From Casuarius casuarius (taxonomy: Eukaryota; Chordata; Aves; Casuariiformes; Casuariidae): DNA of 64,000 nucleotides. Below are positions 13,573 to 22,600 of the stretch, piece after piece (position 1 is the stretch's first letter; the number at the start of each line of letters is the position of its first letter). The stretch is from contig PTFA01000271.1 in NCBI GenBank assembly GCA_003342895.1, forward strand, positions 744,409 through 808,408, written 5' to 3'. A program made the position numbers and the translations under genes. The notes below the pieces were generated by a model. It saw only the letters and a program-made list of their open reading frames with translations. It made no database searches and was not told the DNA's origin.

Positions 13573-13944
13573 ACACGCACGAGAACTTACTTCAATTCTT
13601 GTTAACCTGCTAAAGGCTCTAGTAAAAAGAAAGAAAACAGATGTTCTCAGGAGCTTGTCTGAAGCCTCAGAACAGATGTTGCTATAGAACTGTGTAACAT
13701 CAGATCCAAGAGCAGAACGTATTTCTCTGCTGCACTCCAATCTGACTGGCAATAGTAACACCTTCCCACCTGTGGTTTTCAGGAGACCCCATGAGCCTGC
13801 CAAAGAGGTGCATAAGTGTTTCTTGGATGACCAGGAAAATGGAAAAGTCATTGCACAAAACCAGATAAAAACAGCACACATTATTATTTATAAGAGCATC
13901 GGGATGGCAAACACATGAGATGAAAGAGAACCCTGTAAGCTAAA

Positions 13945-14150
13945 GTCCAAAAATGGCACAAGAACAAATCTCCACAAATAAATTTAGACCAGAAACTAGA
14001 ATAATATTTTGAACTGTCAAAGGAGCGAGAAGCAGTACCAGTCTTGCAAGATAAAGCACTGGAGGGACAGCATTGAAATTTATAAACTCTCTGCCTAACT
14101 AAAGCAGGAGGACAAGATGACCCAGAAGCTCCTTCTGGTCCTAGGCCATT
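13945..14150 (+). repeat. CR1 LINE 3' fragment, second subfamily
   Basis: Blocks in CR1 order: aatggcacaagaacaaat, aataaatttagaccagaaac, tagaataatattttgaac, tcaaaggagcgagaag, and a terminal gatgacccagaagctccttc, tggtcctaggcc. The subfamily differs from the copy at 1040-1376. Confidence 0.72.
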
Positions 14151-15599
14151 TTAAGTTGTTACTCATGGCTTAGCTTACTTCTCTGTCTGAAGCAGGGATT
14201 CTCTGTCCCCTGTGCAGCACCAGTCTCATCCATATGAGAGAACCCACATTTGAAGACGCATAAGCAGTGCCCAGGTCTGCTACCAGTTTAGCTGTTAACA
14301 GAGCAGGGCTTATAAACAGATGGGTGAACAGTTCTGCACACACCACATGGCACATATCCATACCAAAAATATTATTAGACATATTTCATCTGCAAGGATA
14401 TTTTCATACATAAAAAGGACACTACCATATATAAAAACTTCTTTTTTTTTTCAGATAAATTTGAAGCATCACTGCAAATCTAGGGAACTCTAGGGAAATT
14501 TTTATAAGCATTTTTGTAAGAACTTGATGTTCCACTTCAGAATTCATCATGCCCAATACAGAATCTTGCTCCAAAATCTTATTTTAATGCCTGAATAGGG
14601 AGATAACAAGTTCCTTGCGTTGTCATTATTCAGAGGATAAATGTGAAAGACAATTGCAAATCTGGGGGAATATAACATTCCAGCACCTTAAGCACTTTGA
14701 GATACTTTCTAAAAATCCATAGAGTTTCAAAGCCAATCAAGATTAACTGAAGATGACAGAAAATCATTTGGCTTTTCATTACCTTCTTTAAGTGTACACA
14801 TTACCACACACACAAATCCATCAAATAATATCCACTACAGCAATTACATTTCTGTAATTATTCTTTTCCATGTTGCTGCTAAAACACAACACATTTCCTT
14901 AGGAAAACCAACCCTTTTCTGATCACAGCAAATTAACCACTAGTAATACCAAATTCACTTTTGAGGATCAGGTCAGGAATCAATTTTATCCAGTGTGCAC
15001 GAGAAAACGTAGAAACACAGTAACACTGTATCTAAATTCACTGTGTACCTTTATTTCAAGCCAGAAGAATGTGCTGAAGCCACTGCAAGAATCACATCTA
15101 GGTAGTATAGCTTCTATCCACCAACTCACAGCCCAAGCTCTGAGAAACCGTGGGCAAACCCAGAAGGATTCTTTAAATTTTTTACGTCTTGAAGTCCTAT
15201 TTTTTTGTTTGTTCACTTCCGAATATTACTGAAACTCCCCAATACTAGACTGTACCAAAGCAGCAAAGCCAGAGCCCAATGGCTCTGTTTGATTAATTGC
15301 ATTTTAGAGTAAATGAGGTCTACAGGTGTATTTACTGACAGCTGACAGTGATTTCAAAACTGGTCACTGGTGTGAGAAAGGGATCAAAAAGGTAAGCATT
15401 ACCCTAAAATGTACCAGGAAGAGATAAAAGAGATAAAGACATGACAGTGCTTTTCTCTAAAGCATTGGTGCAGCACCCAACAAACTGGGTAATTTTGGTC
15501 ATCCATCTGAAAAACTAGTTAATGTCAGATGGAATATTCTCTGAGATGGGTCCCCATAGTGTTTACATTATAGGATGATTCTAACTGAACCTGCTTTAT
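14151..15599. other. Intergenic between two CR1 fragments
   Basis: AT-rich, no recognised gene. Short open frames on both strands overlap each other around 14986-15232 and show no domain. Confidence 0.55.
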
Positions 15600-15911
15600 T
15601 TGACCTAAAAAGCAACAGAAAAGACAAGATGTGACAGCAGTCTGCAAAGACATCAAGGATAAACACTACAGAGAAAGGAGAATTGTCTAAAGTAAAATGT
15701 TGGCACAAGGACAAAAGGGATTATACCCACTATGAATGCATTGAGAGTGGAAACTAGAAAGTGTCTAGCCATCAGAGCTCCATACCCTCACAGTGGGAAT
15801 AACATAAGGAAAATAACCTAATTAGTTTTAAGAGGGAGATTGGAAAGTTTAAGAAAGTCACAACAGCAGGGGATTGGATTTGGGAAGTGCCTTTTAGTCC
15901 TGTGTTCCAGG
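15600..15911 (+). repeat. CR1 LINE 3' fragment, old
   Basis: Resembles a CR1 3' region in block order: acagcagtctgcaaagacat, caaggataaacactacagag, later gattggaaagtttaag, and an end like 'ggactggatgatctctt…ccagtcctatgttcc' (gattggatttgggaagtgcc, ttttagtcctgtgttccagg). Strongly decayed. Confidence 0.55.
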
Positions 15912-17539
15912 AGGAAGACTGATCAGAGAACAAGAAGAACCTGTATCTGCAGAAATTTGCATTCAGGCATATTCTCGCACATCAGTCTCATCAGGCTTAG
16001 TTAATCACACCTTTCCCTCACAATCAGCAGAGATGAATGCAATTGCCAGATACCTGCATATACCTGATTATAGGGCTAACACCTGGAGATATTAAGTGAG
16101 CCTTTATTTTACTTCTGATCTACTAGCCATCCTCAAGAGGGATGAGGAGCAATACAGCAACAATATGACAGAATAAATGAAGAGGATTTGGGGTAGGGCA
16201 AGACACCTTGAATGGGTGTTAGCATGAAAAATAATATGCTTACACTGGGGTAAATCTAGTATAAAAGTTAACTTAAACCATTTGTAAATGTTTTTAACGT
16301 TACTCCAATTCAATAGTTGTGGCTTTACAATTTATTCTTCTTCTTCTGTGTAAAATCCCAGCTGGAAACCAGTTCACAATAGTCCAAACACAACATTTTG
16401 CCCATTTCTATATAAAAATAAATTAAACCAGAAAAATCCAAGCAGAATTAGCCCCATCACTATCATTTAAACAAGAAAAAACATGGAATTTACAGAAGAA
16501 AACAGGAGCATTAACACAGCCATAGGCACCAAGAACATGTGAGTTACACACACGAATATATGCTAGCATGTTCTTAAAATTTTAGGAAAGAGCAGCTATG
16601 AAACTCAGAGTGAAATCCTATCTCCACTGAATCCAACAGCAACATTTGTCATCTTCAGAGAAACATTCCATCCCTGAACTTGACTTCCAACCAAAGAAGT
16701 GGAACACTAACTTCAACAAGCAAGAGCTCCGCGAGCAGCCTCCTCAGATCAGCAGGAAAAGGATTAGTTACCTGATTATTGTTATCTCTTGCTGTTTTAC
16801 TCTATATATGCAAATAGTACTGTTACTGTGATTCAAAGTTCTTCTATCATCATCATGTGACATCCATGCCCCATTTTGCAAAATTAGCTTTCTCTCTTAC
16901 ACCAACAGTCTTTCCTTAACAGAAAGTCACCCAGAAGTTGTTTGCTCCCAAAATCTGTGAGACTCTTGAGCCCTGATCTGGGGGCCTTTTACCCATGCAC
17001 TGTCCCTCATTCCCAAGCACGGAAACCATGGTACGTGGAGTCAAAATTAAGTAGCCAAGCTCAGAATGCAAAGCACTGCCAGAAACCAAACCAGCATGCT
17101 GCCTTCCAGAGAACCAGTGTACCAGTGGGGCAGCTACAGCCTATCTTCATACCTGGTTTTCACACAAAGAGCATGTCCTTCTCCTGCCACCACTTCTCAG
17201 GAGGCAAAGAGCATACCTAAGGATGGAGCATACCTAAGTATAGGGAGCTCTGCCAAGAGGAAGCAGATTTGAGCAAAGCGCCCTGCTGAAGAGCAGTCTG
17301 AAGCAGGCAGCACCCCACCACACCCCCACCTCCATGAAGCAGGAAGAAAACATTTTCTGCCCACCCTCAGCTCTGGCCTGACCCTCCTTTTAGACACCTA
17401 GATTTCCCCTCTCTGTGGCTGCTCTCTGTTCCCACATAGACGAGCTGTTGAGACCAAGGGCAATATGAGGGGGGCACCTCAGACAGCCTGGCACCCCTGC
17501 GGGCTCCCTCCCACCCAGGGCTGGCCTAGCTCTTTCCCC
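15912..17539. other. Intergenic upstream of the first CpG island
   Basis: Ordinary AT-rich sequence that becomes GC-richer after about 16950. No gene was recognised. A short direct duplication (gagcatacctaag) lies at about 17208-17236. Confidence 0.5.
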
Positions 17540-18090
17540 TGGGCTGCGCGGGGACCAGGAGAGGGGGCCTGAGGCTGGGGGAAGGCACTGTGCCCCAAGC
17601 AGGGCGGCCTGGGCCCAAGAGCAAGGCAGAGAGCAGGTGTAGCCCCGCCAACCGCCATTTCCCCCCCACCCAGGCGTGGGCGCGGGGTGATGACGTCGCT
17701 CCAACCGTTCTGCTCCCCCAATGGCCGGGGCTGGCGCTCCCGCGCCTCCCCGCGGGGCAGCCCCAACATGGCCGCTGTCTCGGGAGGCCCCAGGCCGAGG
17801 CCGTGGCGTCCGGAGGCGCTGCCTCGCCCAGGCGGGCCCCGCGGGGCTCCCGCGCCTCGCAGGGCGCTGCCCTGGGCCCTGCCGCCCCGCTCCAGCCCGC
17901 CCCCGGGGCTGCCCGCCTCGCCGCCTGTCCCCTGCGAGGGCTGCGCGCCGGCCCCGGGTGCGGCGCAGCCCCGCGGCTGGGGCCTGCGCTGGCCCTGCCC
18001 GCCCTCATCGGCCTTCCCCGGCGGGCGAGCTCCTGGCCCACCCGGCTGCGGGGAGCCTCTGTTCCCCATATCACCCCCGGGGGCCCTCCC
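17540..18090. promoter_or_regulatory. Orphan CpG island, candidate upstream or bidirectional promoter
   Basis: A sharp rise in GC and CpG stands in otherwise AT-rich sequence, about 1.6 kb upstream of the GMNC ATG. Clustered motifs include an exact EGR1 site GCGTGGGCG (17674-17682), a CRE core TGACGTC (17691-17697), a MYB-type AACCGTT (17703-17709), CCAAT (17718-17722), and two YY1-like sites, CGCCATTT (17652-17659) and CAACATGGCCGC (17764-17775). It may be a distal GMNC promoter or the start of a divergent noncoding transcript. Open frames of up to 243 codons overlap here on both strands and are products of the GC bias. Confidence 0.7.
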
Positions 18091-19429
18091 GAGGGCGGAG
18101 AGGGCCAGGAGAGGGGAATAAACACAGCCAAGAAGGGCGGCTCCAGGGCCTGGGCACTCGCTGGAAGCATTTTGCGGAGCTTGTGCTTCCCATTAGCTGT
18201 CAGATACCACCACCACCAGCACCCCCAGGCATGCGGGAGAGGGGTTGGCACCCACACGATGTGGGCTATTGCTGCAGTTACTTAACATAGTGTGCAGAGC
18301 TGAGGTTTAGGAAAGCTGCTTTAACCAGCTGACTGAAAGCTGGGTATGATGGGGACATACAGCACAAGCCATATATAAAATATCTCCCTTGAAAAAAAAC
18401 AGAAGTCAAGGCAGGAGAAGGCATTGATTTAATTTGGCATGGCTGTGAGTTTACCTTGGGCAGCGACCTAGGAAAACATGCCAGTAAGAAAAGAATGGAA
18501 GGCAAATGGCCCTCTTGGTTTTTATTGTCCCTGAGCATTGCTAATGGAGTAAGAGCACTGAGCATCCTCCAGGGGGGAAATGAAAGACCATCCCATATGC
18601 CAGCCTGGCCTGCCCTCGGCCCAGCCTTACCCTTGGCTGGCTGCGGATTGTGTGCGCAGGCAGGTCAGGTTACCTCTCTTAATAGACCTTGCCATGGCAG
18701 GAGGCAGGATCCTGACTGAACAACTGCTCTGCTATTAGTCTTCTTTGCACCATTCCTCACACTATGCAAAGACAGACTGCCAGTGAAGAGGGTTTTTTGT
18801 TTTGATTTTTTTTCCTGGAAGAAATCTTAAGCCTATCTATGGATTTTAATTACCATGGAAGTCTGATTTGAGTTAGAATTGCCTGTATATACAGACAATC
18901 TTTCTGTCTTTCACATGCATACATATGGCTTTTGCTATATTACCCTGTGTGGTGGTAAATCTTACTCCATTCACACCTCATTTATATCATGAGATCTTCT
19001 CCTAGAAACTTGGGGTCTGATAACAAACTAATTCCCAATAAAATAAGCCATTTGCTGGAAGTTGTCATTTGCAGACTGCACTGTTCTGAAATCTACACTT
19101 TCTTCCTCAGAACTGCCCTGAATCATGTTTGCTTCAACACACCCCTGCAAAGGAGTGGAAAACCGACTCCCTGAGCCAGGCATGTTGGGTGAACTTGCTT
19201 CTTCCTGCTGGATATTACAACTGCAAACAAGGCTTTAAAACAAAACAAAACAAAACAAAACTCACCAGCAACACCAACAGCCCTGCTCTGAACATGTGTG
19301 ATGCTTCCCTGGATCCCTGCTCATTTCCTGGAGTGAAACTCAGACACACCAGCTCAGTGCTGTCCTGAAGTGTGTGGAGGCTTTTTTTTTTCTCTCTCTC
19401 TCTCCTTCTTTTCTTTTCCCTCCTTCCTT
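18091..19429. other. Spacer between CpG island and GMNC proximal promoter
   Basis: No exon was recognised. It contains a short (AAAAC)n run near 19237-19262 and a T9 plus CT-rich stretch near 19382-19420. If the island is a distal GMNC promoter this would be a 5' UTR intron, which is not demonstrated. Confidence 0.45.
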
Positions 19430-19682
19430 GTGTTGATTTGTGGGGCCAGAATGACTTTGATTTCAGCAAGTTTGCTGTTTATTCACGTCACAAGTTTGAC
19501 AGCTTTACACCAAATCAGATTGCTGGGTTTCAGGAGAGCTCTGAGGCGTCACTGGGAGCTCCTTTAGATTAAACTCGCCTCCCCGGTCTCCCCCCTCTCC
19601 CCCTCCTTCAGAGCCATTTAAACCTCGCTGGGGCTTTAACAGAAACGTGCTCCTAAGACCTGCATTTCATTCTGCCACTAAC
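19430..19682 (+). promoter_or_regulatory. GMNC proximal promoter and 5' UTR
   Basis: This is the sequence immediately upstream of the start-codon exon. Visible motifs are a forkhead-type TGTTTAT (19476-19482) abutting a CRE-like TCACGTCA (19483-19490), a pyrimidine-rich tract (about 19576-19610) and an AT-rich ATTTAAA (about 19616-19622) about 65 nt before the ATG. No canonical TATA box is seen and the start site cannot be placed. The 66-codon open frame here is not treated as a gene. Motif calls are by eye. Confidence 0.5.
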
Positions 19683-19685
19683 ATG
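19683..19685 (+). CDS. GMNC: GMNC coding exon 1: the start codon only
   Basis: The ATG is followed directly by a consensus donor (gtaagt, 19686-19691), so this exon contributes only Met1; everything upstream is 5' UTR. The choice rests on three facts. Exon 2 has no in-frame ATG. Exon 2 read in the frame set by this ATG begins STVPCPEPDF, which resembles the conserved N terminus of GMNC. Position -3 is A (aacATG), a reasonable Kozak context, while +4 is supplied by exon 2 (A). The transcription start is not visible. Confidence 0.88.
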
Positions 19686-22600
19686 GTAAGTACTATTTGC
19701 ATTTCTCTCGACCTAGAGGCAGAAAAGGAGAAGCTGGGCTCTTTGCCCTGGGGGTATGCAGTAGGTTTTGTGCCCTCTTTAAGGTGAGGAAGGAAGAGGG
19801 CTCCTTTCTACCTGCAAAAGCAGGCTGTGCTGTTCTGCCTTCCCATGGATGAGTAGATTCCCTTCTCGAGGCTCCAGGCTGTGCCGTTGCCCTGCAGAGA
19901 TTCAGGACTGCTGCAGATTGCGCTTATTTAGAGGAAGGAAAGGGATGACTCCAGAGACAACCCCAGGCTTTGCTACTTTGCAAGCTGGGACTCCTGCAAA
20001 ACTGCAGAGGCAGAAGGCACAGCAAGCAGCCTGGACGTGACTCTGCTGACTTTGTGCAGCCTTAGAGCTGAACCAAGCCCCCAGCATGGGAGGAATGGAC
20101 TGGCCAAGGACAGCCTGGGGTCCTCTCTTCATCTTAAACACGCTAAGGACCGTAGTGTTTCCTCAGGGACTTCAGGAAACTAAGCCACCGTCGTGGCATA
20201 CCTCTGCTTGGAGCCCCTGCACCGGGCTGCAGTGGGGAGGTCCCTGCCCGGTACTCAGAGGCGGCAGCGGGGGGAGCGGTGCGGAGCGGTGCCGGGAGGC
20301 GGCCGGGTCCCGGGCGGGCGCCCGTGGCGGGGCTGGGAGCGCCCCGGGGGCGGGCAGCGCCTCGCAGGGGCGGCCGGGGCCGCGGCTCCTCGGCGCCAGG
20401 CACCTGCTGCGGGATGGGCAAACCCGGCCGGCCGGGGCAGGGGGGGGACGCGGGGGGCGCTTCACCGCGGAGCAGGGAGCAGCCCGGCGGCTGGAGTAGA
20501 GCCGGGATGCGCCCGGGCGGGATGCGGGGGGCCGGAGCCGGGCTGACACCGCCTCCCCTCGGGGCCTGCTCAGCCCGGGCGCGGGGGGCCCCGGCCGCCG
20601 GCACCCCCCCGCCACGGCCCCTTGCCTCCGCAGAGCACCGTGCCGTGCCCGGAGCCGGACTTCGCCGCGGGCCCGGGCTGCGCCTGCCCCTGGTCCGCCC
20701 CCGCCGGGGTTTCCAAGGAGACCTGGGTTGCCGTCTGCGCCGCCGAGCCGCCGCAGCACAGCGAGGGCCGGCGGGAGGCTCGGCCGCCGGGTAAGTGCGC
20801 TCCGCCGCCGCCGTCGGGCCCCCCCCCGGCCCGGCCCTGGGTCTCCTCCGCGGGGCCCCCCGGCCGCCCTGGGTCTCCGCCGGGGCTGGGCGAGGAGGTC
20901 GGTGCTTGCTAACCCCCAGGGTCTGCGTTTCGCCCAGGCCTGCCGTGCGCCCTGGGGTTTGGTGCTCAGCATGCGGCGTGGCGGGGAGACCAGCTGTCCT
21001 CCCAGCTCTACAGAAACAAGCAGGTAAGGGGCCGGGCCCCCCGCAACCTCGCGTTCATCCCCGCCGTGTCCTGGGACCGCATTTCAGGCATCGCTCGCTC
21101 TGGGTCGATCTCAGACACGTATCTGTCTATCACTCAGATGTGGGAAACAGCAGTAACCTGCTTTGTTTGGATGCCCTTTGTCCCATATTTGAGATATTTC
21201 AGTCCCCTGTGCTGTATCATGAAGCTAGAGCGACTGTTATGGAGCTCCCTATCCATGTCCCCTCTCTGGCTACAGCACATTGTGCCAGCTGCCTCAGTAC
21301 TAGAGAAGATCAGGGGGATCAATGGGCTGTTCCTCAGGTTCTGATGTTGCGAAGTGCTGTGCTGTTAACTAAAACCAAGTTGTGTATTTGTCCTCCTGAG
21401 TCTACCGGGATTACCTACAGGAGAAAAGTTGCTCACATGGAGGATCAACTGTTTGGACCAATGATCATTTCCTTTACTTTATTTTCTCTCTTTTTTCCTT
21501 TTTTTTTTTTTTTTTGGTAAATCTTCTCAAGCAGTAGGAGAACCACTGAACAATCCTAGATGAAGGAATCCCCCACAGATCACCCTGACCAAACACTTGG
21601 AGTAGTATTTTAACACAATGAAGTCAATGGGAACTTACTAACTTCAAGTTCTATGTGGCTGGACCCCAGTTCCAGATGTCAGTGTGCTTCTTTCTTTGTC
21701 TCTGTCTCAACTGTTTAGATCAGTGGTTTTCAGCCTGTGGTCAGTGGATGCCTGGGATCCTTGGCAGAAGGTCTTTTGTTTTCCTAAAGGAGCCCCCAAC
21801 CTGTGATCAGGAGGCAAAAGCCTCTATGCTAATACATGGGTATTTCAGACTTCCCATGAAAAACTGTTAGCAATCTGCAAATCAAAAACCACTGGTTCAA
21901 CTCTTGGGACCACAGCTTATCTCCACTCTTCAGTCAAGGACTGAAGGGATCCCTGAGTGCCAGTGGAATGTAAAGAATAACAGTGGGATCTTCCTTCTGC
22001 ACCCTAACCACATAAATTGTTAGTCTGCAGCTTCTTCCTTCGCCTTTTGCCCACCAGCCAACTGTTTGTTGGAAAGAGAGGGATGCAAAGGGAAGCTTAC
22101 TGCCACCCAGAAGGAGATCTGGAAGCTGCTGTCATGCCCATACAGTTTCTGACTGTTTACGGAGCTACCTGCAATTGTATTCTGTTGTTATTCTGTGGTT
22201 ACAGTTTTTTTCAGAGTAACCTTTTCAATCACTCGCTGAAGAATAAAGAAAGTCAAAAGTGAAAACTGAACAGTCATGCCACTTAGATTTACAGAGACAA
22301 GAGGCTTGAGGGGGTGGGTTGAATTCACAGAGCAAACACCCAGATCATCAAATCCAAGCAGGCTGTACCATAGGGCAATTGCTATTAAGTTACAGAGTCA
22401 ACATCTATTCATCAGTATCTCTATTCCACAGCTTCAAGATACTTTGCTTCAGAAGGAAGAGGAACTTGCTAGGTTACACGAAGAAAATAATAACCTCCGC
22501 CAATACCTGAATTCTGCCCTGATTAAGTGTTTAGAAGAAAAAGCCAAGGTATTGTGTTCAAACCTGTTGTATAGACACATGCACAAGAAACAGGTTGAAT

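Larger units (their letters stand above)
20240..21060. promoter_or_regulatory. CpG island over GMNC exons 2 and 3
   Basis: Very dense CpG covers the end of intron 1, exon 2, the 147-bp intron 2 and exon 3. The islands in this window lie at promoters or 5' gene ends, so this one marks the 5' part of GMNC. Overlapping open frames (up to 266 codons on the minus strand) arise because stop codons are rare in such sequence; they have no recognisable domain and cross known exons. Confidence 0.8.

Noticed and set aside
17526..18290. Overlapping open frames of up to 243 codons on both strands
   Set aside because: They coincide with the CpG island, where stop codons are rare. Several frames are open at once, the products are Pro/Ala/Gly/Arg-rich, and no domain is visible.
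19372..19572. 66-codon open frame just upstream of the GMNC start
   Set aside because: Begins in a T/CT-rich low-complexity run and lies in the promoter or 5' UTR; no domain recognised.
20143..20972. Long minus-strand open frames (153 and 266 codons) opposite GMNC exon 2
   Set aside because: Same GC-driven effect; they run antisense across a real exon and have no recognisable motif.
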